Below are positions 13,901 through 26,000 of a DNA stretch of 64,000 bases, piece by piece. Each line of letters begins with the position of its first letter. Within the stretch, counting starts at the first letter, position 1. The notes under the pieces are model-generated. The model made no database searches, was not told where the DNA came from, and worked only from the letters and a program-made list of their open reading frames with translations. The stretch is taken from assembly GCA_030386875.1 (NCBI GenBank), contig CM059557.1, forward strand, positions 56,436,514-56,500,513. Reading direction: 5' to 3'. Position numbers and translations under genes: made by a program. The stretch comes from Morinoia aosen (Eukaryota > Arthropoda > Malacostraca > Amphipoda > Talitridae).

Positions 13901-15200
13901 TTTGGGAATGGTTCAAGTGTTGACGCGAATTAGCAGTCGTCTACCGCGTATTATACCACAACACATGGCGTTGCGGTTCAATTATACGCCTCTTTAGCTT
14001 GGTGTAACTATACAGTGTCGGTTAATACCTTGTATTTCATATTAATTTCTAATTACATATATTAATCAGCGGCTTGTGAGAATTCAAGGTATTTTAAGCT
14101 AAAGTATCTCCCCTATTTTAATATTGAAAATAGGAATATTATACGTTGTTGGTAGACATACAGTTGATCTTCGAGTTGTACAGAGTGTCCCACGAAAAGC
14201 AAAACTTGAATCTAAAATAGTATAATTCAAAAACTACATGCTGTATTTTTATTGCCAAAGACCTCATTAAGTCGATTTTTCTACCGTATAAAGCTTTTCA
14301 ACATATGTAATACGTTTTGATAAAATATAATGAAAAAATATTAACGTGTAATTGATCTTCTGAAAGCTTTCAAAGCATGTTTGTGCAGGAAAGTCAAAGA
14401 ATAAAACGTACTCGCTCAGGCCCAATAAAATGAACACGGAAAGTCAAATGTAATCCGCGCAAGTTGTGGTTCGCATAAGATGATGTGCGATATTAGGATC
14501 TCCTGCGGACAAGCTCATTGAACCGATTTACTTGAATCCAGGTTTGATGAGTCCATTCCGCTACTGTAGCTGTGACGGTCGAATGCGCATTGAGTTCCAG
14601 GGTCGCGAGATTGGATCACGTACGCGCACCCGACCCAGTCACCATCAGATCACAATTGGATTCTTCAAGTCGTGCCAAAGCACAAAAATCGACCAAATGA
14701 GGCATCTCATCTGATCAGTCAGTTGATGTGTCCAAAGATACTCCCTACCACGTAACCTGAATCTCTTACTTCTCTAAATCCGCCGAATCTGAGTTCATTT
14801 TCATTTCTCCTCCGAGAAATCCTCCGGAATGAACGCAGGTTGCGCTTTCGGGAGATTGCTTTTGGCCAACAATTTGGAAGAGAAAATGGGATTCACTTTC
14901 TCTTTGTCAGCTTCTCAAGAGAGAAAACGGGCAAGTGCACCTTGCTGCACACTGCTGCACATTCCCTAGCTCAGAACCAGACTCATTTACATAATTACGC
15001 TGCTGCATCCACCGTATAAAACACGACCATTTGTTACGCTAAAAAATGGCCCTTAGCTCACGCAGTCTCGAATGCAAAGTGGTTTCTTGACGACGACTTC
15101 TTCTGAGAGTTACTGTAAATGATTAGAAATCACGCTTTGCTGGCTTTTGAATTGACTCGTTTGCTGCTCATGCTACTTGATTTAGTTGGTTGTTGCGATC
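10991..15200. other. No gene recognised
   Basis: About 4.2 kb of AT-rich sequence. Scattered frames of 60-130 codons (for example 11905-12306 minus, 13038-13403 minus and 13339-13644 plus) lack domain motifs and look like chance. An isolated AGAGTGTCCCACGAAAAGC near 14188 resembles one end of a Tc1-like MITE, but no partner end was found. Confidence 0.4.
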
Positions 15201-15239
15201 ATTAATAATTATAATCTTCAATTGAAGCTAATTATTAAT
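15201..15239. repeat. 39-bp near-perfect palindrome
   Basis: ATTAATAATTA and TAATTATTAAT flank an inner perfect palindrome CTTCAATTGAAG. It may be a chance AT palindrome or a degenerate element end. Confidence 0.5.
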
Positions 15240-15839
15240 TATTGCCTCTCAGAGGCTTTTATAAGTTCTAATTTCCAGTCGAAATTTTGAATAATAATCT
15301 GCGCTGTTTACGTTTGTGACCAACGCTGAATTTGATTCAGCCAGAAAATGAATTTAAAAAAATATGGAATAAATACCCATATCCCTTAATTTGCTCTGAT
15401 TTCAATGGAGGAACCTAGAACTAATTAACATAACCATAAGTTGATGATTTGTAAGATTTTAACACGCAATATCAGCTTTCAAATAATTTCACTGGGTAAC
15501 AAAAAAATATTTTTGTCCGATATGTAAAATACTTCAAGGAATCCTGAAGTGATTTTGTTTGTCAATTTGGTGAATAGCTTCTGTTTATTTCCGTCAGTTC
15601 TAGTCGTCTAACTATCCTCATATCTATTTTGACTCCATTAAATGCCATGAATGAGTAAGTATTTCAGCAAGAAACAAGCGTTGATATTGAAGTTCTTCAG
15701 AAGAATTAGCCAAGACCTTTTTATTAAGAATGTATTTTATTCACACAACAGGTAATCAAAATGAGGCCATAAAGAAAGTTCCACGCGAAACAAAGCAAAG
15801 AATAGATTAAAATCCTCAAAAAAATTGCGCATTGGCACG

Positions 15840-16090
15840 GAAATTTAACATAAAATTCAAGAAATATATTCAAGTCTCTTTGTCAAGGAACATTTGGGTT
15901 GAAACTCCTACAATTGTCTGCTATCATCACAGCGTCACAACTCCCGTGGTACCGAGTTTTCATCTCCTTGATGTCCTCATGGAACTGTTGGCCAAAGAGA
16001 TCTAGAGATTTTCAAGAAAACCATCTAGATCACTCATAAGAAATGCATTTAGATGCCATACTTGCGCCCATATCTCCAAAATCTGATGTC
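15840..16090 (-). pseudogene. C-terminal relic of a transposon-type gene
   Basis: The minus strand reads LFGQQFHEDIKEMKTRYHGS followed by CDAVMIADNC, preceded by weak remains of a KIHFLHSHL-type block in a broken frame. From memory this matches the C-terminal block (GERFHQDIKEME.RYQG.W...MMADYCW) of a repetitive protein found many times in arthropod and cnidarian genomes. Another relic of the same family, covering its middle, lies at 42400-43560. The class of element is not settled. It is clearly decayed and not a host gene. Confidence 0.5.
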
Positions 16091-16373
16091 AAGTTTGTAA
16101 CGTCTACTGTATGTTGCTAGAATTTAATAGAGCGAAAATGGAGGCATGAATAGTCAAAAAACAACATCTGAGACAGGAAAACTGAAGTTATTTTCGAATT
16201 CGGCATGTAAAATCCCGTCAGAATTCATTGAAATATCCCAGACGCCCACAAAAATTTTGTTGCCGGTATTGTCAATTGTTTCACAAGTTCACCAACTAAA
16301 ACGTAAAATTAGTTCCCCTGGACGCCAATGTTTTTCAAAAAACCTCTGAGAGCTAAAATTTTCCAGCAACCCC

Positions 16374-16577
16374 GTGACGAATAGACAGTATAAACGCGTC
16401 CCTACTCGCGTGTCTGAAAAGCGTAAACGTTATCTGCGTGCGATTATCCGTAAGGTTTCGCCTGATAACGATCATAAAATTCTATTTGTCAGAGTGAAAT
16501 TGTTTGATACGTCGCGAATCACTATTTCAGGGGTTTCTGGTTCGTATATTGCAGCAATAGAGAGCTGTTCAAAATGA
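16374..16577 (+). CDS. Small ORF of bacterial or phage appearance, unknown function
   Basis: A 67-codon frame beginning at GTG. The product is basic at the N terminus (QYKRVPTRVSEKRKRYL) and resembles no family I recognise. Codon use is unlike the surroundings: CGT, CGC, CTG and GCG recur in the first half. The stop codon lies inside the left arm of a 10-bp perfect hairpin that resembles a bacterial terminator. No ribosome-binding site is obvious, and there is no intron or poly-A context. It could be a fragment of bacterial or phage DNA captured in the genome, an assembly contaminant, or chance. I do not claim it is expressed. Confidence 0.3.
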   Translation: MTNRQYKRVPTRVSEKRKRYLRAIIRKVSPDNDHKILFVRVKLFDTSRITISGVSGSYIAAIESCSK

Positions 16578-16600
16578 GGGGCTTTTTTGACCCTCATTTT
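16571..16600 (+). terminator. Terminator-like hairpin after the small ORF
   Basis: AAAATGAGGG and CCCTCATTTT form a perfect 10-bp stem around the loop GCTTTTTTGA. The stem overlaps the stop codon of the preceding frame. In a bacterium this would be read as an intrinsic terminator. In an animal genome it may mean nothing. Confidence 0.35.
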
Positions 16601-16840
16601 CTTCAACTGATTAGTGTACGAAATGTGTTCGACTGATCGACCTCGTTTTTCAGTGTATTTTGAGAAGTGTATTCAATTCCCTTACTTCAGTTTCAACAAA
16701 ATCGCCCGACGGGAAAACTGAATGCGATTGAAAATACCTGGTGTGTAAAAAAGCAAACTGCTGCCTCGATTACGTTACATTTACACGTGACGTTATCTAC
16801 TACAAAATGAGGTATAAAAGATATCGATCTATCAAATAAT

Positions 16841-16945
16841 GTTAGGTTAGACTAGGTTAGGTTAGGTTAGGTTAGGTTAGGTTTGGTTAGGTTTGGTTTG
16901 ATCAGTTCGGGTACGGTCAGGTCAGGTCGGGTTAGGTTATATTAG
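16841..16945 (+). repeat. Interstitial (TTAGG)n telomere-like tract
   Basis: About ten fairly clean GGTTA units, with GGTTT and GGTCA variants decaying rightwards. TTAGG is the standard telomeric unit of most insect orders. Being short, imperfect and surrounded by unrelated sequence, this is an interstitial remnant rather than a chromosome end. Confidence 0.8.
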
Positions 16946-17297
16946 GTTTGCCGATTTAGCTAGGGACGGCATCAGAAAAATTCTTATCAATTTACTTGAC
17001 GACCCCAATCCCTGACACTTTAACCGCAATTGGTTAAATTGTATTCAAACTGTATCGGTGGTATTGAAGTTCAGTATTTAACTCAAATTTGAAAAAAATT
17101 GTAGTGAGCAATTTTGAAAATAGCAAACATTAACTGGATCATGCCTTCATTTAGCTTTAATTAAGTATTAATAAAAATTGAGTTTGTTAGTACTAGTCTG
17201 TCAGCAGCGTTATTGAAATCTTCAAAGCCATCGGTGGCGCACGTTGCGTTCTGAGTTTTAAAGCAGGGCCCTCCCGTTTCCTTGAGGCTCTTACTAA

Positions 17298-17314
17298 GGC
17301 CCCTTTCACACGAG
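17298..17314 (+). repeat. Left terminal inverted repeat of the Harbinger element
   Basis: GGCCCCTTTCACACGAG, preceded by TAA. It pairs with the right end at 20346-20363; only the outermost one or two bases differ. Confidence 0.8.
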
Positions 17315-17607
17315 TCACTATGTGACCGTCACCGGTGACAGTCACTGGTTACCCGCCATTATTTCGAATGTAGCCTTTCATACGAAGTCACTTCGGTTGC
17401 CCAGTTGCGCAACATCATTTTGCAGTTTCCCGTGAGGTAGCTAGTGACCATTGCAAGCAGTTGCCGTTACCGACTGTTGGGTATAATACTAATAATAGCT
17501 TTCATACTGAGTCACTCGGTGACGCAACACTTTCGTCCCTGCGCGCGTTACCCGCATCATTCAACGCGCTTTCCTCGTGTATGCATGTGTGACATTGTTG
17601 TGTACAT

Positions 17608-17782
17608 GGACGATATTAACACCGAAGAATTCATCCATGAAGTGGAGAAGTACCCTGCATTGTGGAATTCATCCTGTGATGAAAATAGCAACAAGAATGA
17701 AAAGAGGAAGGCATGGAATGCCATTATTCTGCACTTCATTGCGGACTTTAAAGAAAAAACTTCAGCTGAAAAGAATGATTGA
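17608..17782 (+). pseudogene. Harbinger companion gene, MADF exon 1
   Basis: From the ATG at 17608 the product begins MDDINTEEFIHEVEKYPALW, the start of a MADF (Myb/SANT-like) DNA-binding domain: FI..VE.YP.LW followed by K..AW..I. A GTAAGT donor follows at about 17785, but a TGA falls in frame just before it, suggesting a small lesion. In working Harbinger elements this second protein helps bring the transposase into the nucleus and to the DNA. The domain continues at 18983. Confidence 0.65.
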
Positions 17783-18089
17783 GGTAAGTAAAAGCAAGCA
17801 TTTGTATATTTAATTTATTCATAAGTAGAAACAGTGAATGTTTTCCGTTTTATGGCACGCACAAAATTACTCTAAAGGCAAATGACTCAAAATCTATTAC
17901 CTAATTTATTCGAAAAAGGAATATTATAATCTTAACCAGTACTAAAACTGTATCACTACTAACAGATATCTCGAAAAAAAATTCTGCCAAAGACGGAAAA
18001 AAACGAAGTCTTATTACACCTTTTTATAAATAATCTATCTGCCAGGGAACAGCACCTTCATCACTTATAAAGTAGTCGCATATTGATCT

Positions 18090-20283
18090 CTCAGGAGGTT
18101 GGCCCTGTTACACACTCCCTGTCAAATACTCCTTCAAATGAGAAACTTTCATCAGTTTAAACACCAACTCTTGCTCGGACAAAGTAATGGACTTTGAAAG
18201 TGTCTTCTGCCAATGCTAGGTTCACATTAAGTGGGCGATGAAAAATGCGCCATTTATTTGCAAGTATCCGAAACGTGCATTCAATATATCTGCGAGCCCG
18301 TGAAAGCCTATAGTTAAATATGTTTTTTTTTTTTACTTAAGAACTTTCCAGCATATGGCTGCATAATTTCTTGAGTAAGGCCAAAGGCTTCATCTGCCAC
18401 AAACACGAAAGGCATTGGTGTCTCAAACCCAGTGGCGGATTTGTGTGCAGGAGGAATGTTTAGGGTTCCGTTTTCAAGTTTCTTGAAAAATGCACTTTCT
18501 TTGAACGCAGTATCATCTGAGGACTTTCCATACGCACCCACGTCAATAAAGAGGAAATTATATGAAGCATCACATACAGCAACGAGCAAAATGGAAAAAT
18601 AATTTTTGTAATTATAGAATAATGAACCACTATTCTCTGGCTTGATTAATCTGATGAGTTTCCCACCTAAGGCATCTACGCAATGAGGGAAATTTGTCTT
18701 TTCCCAAAACTGAGTCGCGGTTTCCATCCAGAAATGTTTTGTCTGTTAAAGAAAAGAAATTGGCTTCACTCTTTCCCAAATGGCCGTGCAGACTTGACGT
18801 ATGATAGTAGAAATTGTAGATATGCCGAGTCTGTACTGGTAATGTAGATCACTCATAGTAGCTCCGGAGCCAAGGTATCTGTAACAACAATTGATTTTAT
18901 ATGTTATTATTAAACTCTATTCTAGTTCATTTTTGTAACAATCTTCTATTTTCCCTTTGTTTCCGCTACTTGTCCCCAGAAGAAGTGGAAGGGAATTCGA
19001 GCCAGTTAAACTAGAGAGCTGTTGAAGAAAAAATACAAAAAAAGTAGATCAGGTGCAAATAGACGAAAGCAGTACGTGCATTTCGAAATCCTCAGTTTTC
19101 TTGAAACGGTTACGAAACCTACTACAAGCAGCATTTACGAAAACAAAGATGAGGATGTTGATAATGACATTAACGTAGGGACTCCAAGGGAAAAAGAACA
19201 AGAAAATCCTTCAAAAAAATCTAAAATAAATAAAATAAATGATGACCTTATTGATGACCTTAAGTTCTAAAGGCCAAAGTACATGAGGAAAACCAACAGC
19301 AATCGGATGAAACGAACGAGGATAGGTTGTTCTTACTATCCCTCGTATCAGACCTCCAGAAAGTACCTGCTGACAGGAAGCTGCAAGTAAATATAAGCAT
19401 ATTGAATATCATCTGCCAAGCACAAGTTATCCAACAACCACTCATTCAACATTCAACTTTACCCATTTACAATCCGACTTGTCAACCTCTGAATTTTCAT
19501 CTATTTCAGCAGCCAGCATTTCAAGATCAAAGTCGCAATCATTGGCAAATGAAACCTACGACAGCAGCTATTGGAAATGATCCTACGCAGTGTCCTGCAC
19601 CAACACCGTCTCCTACTTTTTCTGACAGTAGCAGTATAATCAATTTCAGATTTTCTGAGGAACATTTTCAGCTCCAATAAATTACACAAATACTTGAAGA
19701 TGTGAAAAATGAAATATGTGGTAATTATGCACCAAAAAATGCGAAATTAAATGATGCAGTTTGTGTAATTTACTAATGAATCAGTACTCGATATTTACTA
19801 CCATAAAAGTTACACGAAAAAGTTGATTTTGATATCATAGCAGTATTATCTATATACCTATAACTTTGGTGGGCTCCATATATGAACTTCACAGAAGTTT
19901 CTTTAAAAAGTCATGTATTTTCTACATATAAATATCTTACCTCAAAGTTACTACAAGTTTTTCATCTGGCCTTATGCTTCTTCTCATGTTTGTATCAGTC
20001 CATCTGATGTCATTCTCGATGAGGCTGAGTAACTCCTCAAACGAAGGCTTGCTCATACGAAAGTAATTAAAAAATTATTCTCATCTGTATATAAATCATC
20101 ATAAAGTGTATGATGTACACCTTTGTATATTCTTGATGTTAACATCGCATGAGTTTTCATTCTTCTTTTTCGAGAGCGTTTCATTTTCTTGAGCAGTAAA
20201 GCCAATAGAAGTAACTCAGCACTTGAAGAAGGCATTCTTGTGACAGAGGGTTTCCTGGGCTGGTTGTGAGCAGAGACGGTCAA
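18090..20283 (-). pseudogene. Harbinger DDE transposase, decayed, three exonic pieces
   Basis: Read on the minus strand. The N-terminal piece (about 20283-19942) gives MLTSRIYKGVHHTLYDDLYT and, after a one-base shift in a T run, RMSKPSFEELLSLIENDIRW with TNMRRSIRPDEKLVVTLR, ending at a GTAAGA donor. The middle piece (18887-18314) begins RYLGSGATMSDLHYQYRLGI, then NFPHCVDALGGKLIR, NFLFIDVGAYGKSSD and VADEAFGLTQEIMQPY. These are the family's GA(D)GKH, DVGA.G..SD and DEAF.L blocks. The first catalytic aspartate reads as glycine (ALGGK for ALDGK). The C-terminal piece (below 18314, another frame) retains the NYRLSRARRYIE and FGILANKWRIF-type blocks. Several lesions; inactive. Confidence 0.8.
18983..19680 (+). 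pseudogene. Harbinger companion gene, rest of MADF plus BESS motif
   Basis: After an acceptor-like TGTCCCCAG the frame reads KKWKGIRAS, a stop, then REL and KKKYKKSRSGANRRKQYVHF with FEILSFLE, the second half of a MADF domain. An acidic, lysine-rich linker follows. A second frame from about 19324 gives EDRLFLLSLVSDLQKVPADR and KLQVNISIL, a clear BESS protein-interaction motif, then a Gln/Pro/Ser-rich tail to a stop at 19680. At least one internal stop and one frameshift make it a pseudogene. Confidence 0.7.
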
Positions 20284-20345
20284 TGGTTGCCGAGACTTTC
20301 ATACGAGGCAACTGGTGACCGTCACCGGTGACGGTCACAAGTTGC

Positions 20346-20363
20346 CTCGTGTGAAAGGGGCTT
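20346..20363 (-). repeat. Right terminal inverted repeat of the Harbinger element
   Basis: CTCGTGTGAAAGGGGCTT, followed by TAA. It is the complement of the left end apart from the outermost bases. Confidence 0.8.
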
Positions 20364-22936
20364 TAATAAGATGTGCAGTTCGGAGGAAATCACTCATTTG
20401 GAGGACCATGCTTTAAGAGTTAGGGCCTAATTTAAACTGTATATAATTCTTATAACGATTTTAAAACGTTCTTTGCGCGTTTTGACAAGGTGACGTCGCA
20501 AGGAGCATTTTTGTAACTTCAACCGCCTGTTCTCCACTTTAGTTTTTTTTAAGCGCGTAACTTTAAATTTCTCTGACAGTGTTTGGACTGTGAAATGGAG
20601 AGTTATTATCACTGTTTAATGAAACTCGCTTTTAATCGAGAGTCGATCGAATACTTTATGTACATTTACCAGACAAAGAAATGAGTGCCTCAGAAACGCT
20701 ACTATTTTAGGTGGCGTTCGATGTTACAATATACGTACGGAACGAAAACCTTCAAGTGTCATTTTTTGGAAAATCAGTGCAAAAATGGATAATATCCACT
20801 AAAATCATTTAGCTAGCAATGCAATCGTGAGCACCAATATATTCGCATCAATATTTTGAGTATCAAACATTGTCTTCTATTCAAATCATTTTGAATACAC
20901 AAGCTTCCATGCCTATCACGCGGGAATTTAACGCTTGGGCCGCTCTGCACTCCCGTTTGTCATCGAGCATGTGTTCGTCAAATTGAATTCTGAAAAACGC
21001 GCTCAGTTGTCGTTAGATTAAAATTGATTTTCATATGGTGCAGCGCCAGCACGATTAGGCAGAGAGCTACTAGCCTTGTTGGCTTTCACCCTGTTAAAGC
21101 AATTTGAAGTTGAGAAATTTATTGAATATTATGATTCAGCCAATTGTATTCTGAACGAATGAAAATCAAATGACACGTCCACAAGTCTAATATCAAATAA
21201 AAATCAATTGAATTAGATAAAGTTCTGGAAATTTATAAACTTACCCCACAGGCCACAAACAATGAATAAATGAAGTTTGATGAGAGACGTTCTAATACGA
21301 TGGACTTTGGAGTAATGTCAAGAATTCCAGTGCGCTATTAATTCCTACGACTTTCCAAAATAATGTGAAGGGCACGGATTTGCTAAAATAAATCTTTATC
21401 CATCGTGGTTATGAAGTTCATTCACCTTTAAAGAAGGATCAGTTACATCGTGAAGAGAAGATAGATAGACTTCGAAGAGAATAAGAGACTTTAGTTTCTA
21501 TGAAAAAGACTCGATTCCGTATTTCCTACGCCTCTTCTTCTCAGTTCCCCAGAAAGTCAACATGATTGAAGTTCGGAATTGGTTTAGCAGCCGAACTGGC
21601 ATCGGCCAGTCTAGCGTTAAGATCACAAAAGTCGACTGAAACAGAGTTGGAATTCTTGTAAAACAAAATTGAAGCTGCAATCAGACTGACAAATTTAGGC
21701 ATTCACATGCTCGATCACCTTGTCAATGGTACTCGTCCAACTCGAGAAGACTCAATTTTGATGGACTTTTGTCCTACTTTTGGAAGAGCAACTCTTTACC
21801 GTAGATGAAGGACGGAGTGAAATGAATGAGCAGATAATTTTAATGAATGTCTTGCTAGAGCCAAGAGCTTTATGAAGTTATTTGTTTCAAATTCGAGTAT
21901 CTATTAGTAACAACTGTGCGAAGTCGAGGGCATGGTTAAAATAAAATAATTTTCTAATAATCTTGAAATGAACGTTCATAAGATTTTAATTTGGTATAAA
22001 AAATTGAAATTATTAGCTCCTTTGAATGAGGAGCCCAAAATCAGAGAATTTGAAGTGCACTAAAAATGTTTATAAACTGTAAGAAATATGTTAAATGAAC
22101 ATCGCTGCAGTTGGGAACCGACAGGATTAAACCGTTAAGGTTTTATGTGAGTTAAGCCGAACAGCTTTAGCAAACTAAATTAAAAAAAACGCAGAAAAAT
22201 GTTTCAAAAATTTGCTTTCAGTATTTTGATGTGTTCCTTAATCCCGCACTCTAGAAAATGAGTAGAAATCCTCATTCTTTTCAAGCTGAAGAGAAAAATA
22301 ACAAAACATGAAATTTGAAGATTTCATGTAAAATTTGATTTTGGTCTGTACAGTTTTGTATGTGCATCACTAAAGCCGTTCGTGAATTGTTACCATACTC
22401 CTCTGCATTCTAGGTAGTGGGCGAATAATTAAGAGATGATCCGCTTACATTGTTACGGCACTCTTCCAAAGCGTGGAGTTGGGTATAGAACCTATCTATT
22501 GGTGGGTTAGTGAATTTTTTCATTGTCATCCAGATCTTTTTGGAAGTTATACATAAATTTATGGAAACTAAATGAGAAAATTAAACTACGACGTGAGAAT
22601 AAAATTAAATTCAACGCTGAAAATGGACTTATAAGGTACCTAATAATGTTACTGATAACCAGAACACATTAGAAATGAATAGCCTTAATTAACTTCTAGG
22701 TACATTTTTTGTTTCAACATTTTTACAGATATATGCGGCATCAGACCTCCGTTTACAACTCACAGCACGAGACAGGTTGCGGACGCTATGATAAACTACG
22801 AAAACGGTACTATACTTTACACTTCTTCGATTGAGGGTCAACCACGATCTAAAGTTTAAATAATAAGTACTGTATATGTCTTCCGCGAATCACATTTGTT
22901 CCAGGAGAATAGTTGTAAATAACCTGTCTGCTATTA
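20364..22936. other. No gene recognised
   Basis: AT-rich unassigned sequence. Frames of about 60 codons (20427-20612 minus, 21498-21680 minus) have no domain signature. No repeat ends were found. Confidence 0.4.
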
Positions 22937-22938
22937 TA

Positions 22939-23082
22939 CAGTATGTTTTATATCCTTTTCTATAGGCTAATTTTGAAGGGTAAGTTTGCTAGAAATTAAA
23001 GGCTGATGGTATTTATTCTTATGATGGTATTAACTGATACGGAAAAATCAATTCTCGGTTCTGGTTTTTGTGGGACATACTG
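22939..23082. mobile_element. Possible Tc1/mariner-type MITE, 144 bp
   Basis: Both ends read CAGTATGT inwards and are flanked by TA. The right end continues CCCACAAAAACC when complemented, a familiar Tc1-like terminus; the left end is more eroded. The interior has no coding capacity. The match is short, so this is a moderate call. Confidence 0.5.
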
Positions 23083-26000
23083 TATTTTAATTTACATTAA
23101 TTCTCTTCATTGCTGTAGAAGCGTAAAAATGGAACCAACGTCATCGTTGACAATGGCGTACTGACTGGTGCACAATAAAGTTGTGAACAGTATAATATGT
23201 CCTTAGATACTAACTTTCCGACTATCTTGCATGTTTTACTCGTCCGTGGAATTATTTCAGTTAAAGTTCCTCACTGCTTCATTCTCAACTGATAAACTTC
23301 CATTGTATCATTTTTTTTCTGAATATGAGCGACTCAAAAACTCAAAAGCTGTGCTTCCAATCCACCGTTCGTTGAAACCAGATTTTATGGCCCTTTTAAC
23401 TTTTTTTGTTTATTCGTTTTCTCTTCATGTTTGTGTGAATACACGATGTTGCGCTGCTGTTTGATGCGCTCAGCTTCGTTAACTGCGTCCTTCACTCAAA
23501 CTTTTGCTCAAACTCGACCATTCGCTCTCCTGCGTCCATTTCTCCCCATTTCAGGGACCGGGACGCTGTAGCCCTCAATTTCCCTGCTCCATTTCCGCTG
23601 GGCGGTTTGGACCGTCAATTATTATGAGCAGTTAAGATCCCAGATTTTCGCACAATATCCTGCCTCCGTCGTCCCCAATTTTCGAGTTCATGCGGAGATG
23701 GAAGCGAGTGCTCAACCCCTGTGTTTCTGGAACTGAAACGCAATATCGCCTATCTAAAGCTCGCCATAGTAGCCATGATACCCGTCCAAGCTCAATTCAA
23801 ACTTCCGTGAGACAACTGAATTATTTCAGGACTCACCGTCAAGATATGCGATATTGTTGAGAAATTGTCGGCGTGGATCTGCGTCGCGAGGCCACGCTCA
23901 GTCAGTTTATTTGTTCAACACCGTGAATTGTTTCGAAATTTTTGAGTGATGCAAATCAAATTCAAATTGAAGACACTTGAGGACGGAGATATGGGGAGGT
24001 TGAGGAGGGAAGTCATCTCAAACCTGAATTTCTTTGACTGAGCTGACACGAAGTAAAGACCATGAGAACCTTAACAGAAATGCTTTATTTCTACACATCA
24101 AAACAAACTATTCAGTCATCAAATTGGTTACTCAATGGAACAAGGAAATTTTTTTGCACATCATCGTCAATTTGAGTTGAACTTGAGAAACGAAGATGCT
24201 GGTACATGTCCTCTCATCTGATAAGGAATTCTGTGTGTTTTCGCTATGTAATGCAGGTTCATGAATTAACAACTTAACTTATTACACAAAATTAGCAATT
24301 TTCATACATGGTAAACAATTTTCTATACCTCATTATTAATTGTCTCCATCACAAGTTGCTTTGGTCACTAAAGAATGAAATTAACCGTGTTGCAGTATGA
24401 ACTCGGTTAAAGGGACCCTAAATGGCCGGGATTATTCCGTACTATCTGCACTTAACTGCCGTTCTTGCTAATTGCTATTGTAGTCTGAAGTGGTCGTTAG
24501 GCTGGCTCTGCCTCAGGAACTTAGCACTCGACTACACGGCAGCGCTCTAAGCTGGAGAGCGGTAACGGGCACGGGCCCTGAGAGCTTCTCAGCCAGAAGC
24601 GCTACTCCACTGCAACAAACTTCTACCGTTACTATACGGTAGGACTCAAGCTTGAGAAAACTAAGGATAGCCCTAGAAAGCAAAGCAATGATCATTAATC
24701 GACACTGGTCACAAGATGAGACTTGCAACTCTGAGATTATTCAAGAAGTTTCACTGCGCTGCCTTCAACCAGTGGTATACACCCATGAAAAATGGGCGAG
24801 AAAGTTTATACGTTACCTTCGGTAGGTTACTTAGGGACTCGGTTATTCAGGGTTTTTTAATACCGCATAATCCATTAAAAATGGTTTCGTAGTTGTGTAA
24901 ACACAGTTTCTTCCCAAGCCAGGACGAGACACCTCAGTTTTGCCTTTAGCAACGATGGCATCTTCCAAACGCTTCCTGAAAGCAGTCGTTTGGCACGCCA
25001 GATCCCTCATGTGAGAACCTTTATCTCATTCTTTGGCAATTGCTTTTATTCAGATCCCCGAGATTTTGGCTAGACTTTGAACTAGCCAGTGACTTCAAGA
25101 AACCTCATAGACGAGAGTCTTACACAAAGCAGACCAAATCCCATTCCAAAATCAAAAGGACCTTCATCCGCCTCGCTTGAGGTATGCGTAAGCATTGCTG
25201 TCATTAACGCCATTTAGCAGAATCGTAGACCATTTTTTAGCGCTTCTTGGCCTCCACGAATGTAATCTTTTTTGGATAACGCTTTTTGGTTTTGTACGGT
25301 GGTTGGACGAAGTAATACTGCACTAATTTGTCAGTTTTTCAAAGCAAAAACGCACTTGTGCCTCCTGAATGTTTCATTGCTACCACTTACACCTGTGTAG
25401 GAAAGTAGTCTCATGCAATTGCATATACTCATTTAACTGAATTACCAAATTAGGGAAATGGCAAGTAATTATCACTAACTCATTATTAGTCAACTCCTCT
25501 ACAAATTGTTCATCTTTGTAAAGAATGGAATTAAGGGATTTAATATTAACTCAGTTGAATGGTCACTGAATGACGGATTATTCTGGCGACATCTGAGAGC
25601 CCACACAAAAAAATTGGCGTGGTACTACCAAGGATTGTGCTTTTTGTAGTGCTGAGAACCTATAATAGTTTTAACTTCCCTCGCTTCTCGCTCAAACAAG
25701 AACTGAGATTTAGCTAAACCAAATATAATATTTGCAACATTTAATTTCTTTATGCTCGCATACTAAGAACTTCGCTATCTTGCATGCACAAAGATAGCTT
25801 TGACAAAAAGTATCGCGTTTTAATGTTCATCTAGCCGAAGTCTATTGATTTTCTGTAAGTTGACTCGAAAGAATATATTTGTACTGCTTTGGGTATTCAT
25901 TTTCATTGCCGGTAATTATGTATTTATTCATTTTTACGCTAAAACTTGTGAATAACTAGTCTAAATATTCAAATTTAAAACGTTGGTTTGAAGGTAGGTT

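Larger units (their letters stand above)
17298..20363. mobile_element. PIF/Harbinger DNA transposon, decayed but nearly complete
   Basis: The two ends match as inverted repeats: CCCCTTTCACACGAG on the left and its complement on the right. TAA directly outside each end (17295-17297 and 20364-20366) fits the 3-bp target duplication of this superfamily. Each end also carries the perfect palindrome GTCACCGGTGAC (17328-17339 and 20321-20332) and repeats of TTTCATACGA, likely transposase-binding sites. Inside are a spliced DDE transposase on the minus strand and a MADF-BESS protein on the plus strand, the two-gene plan known for this group. Both genes carry stops or frameshifts, so the copy is inactive. 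Confidence 0.85.
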
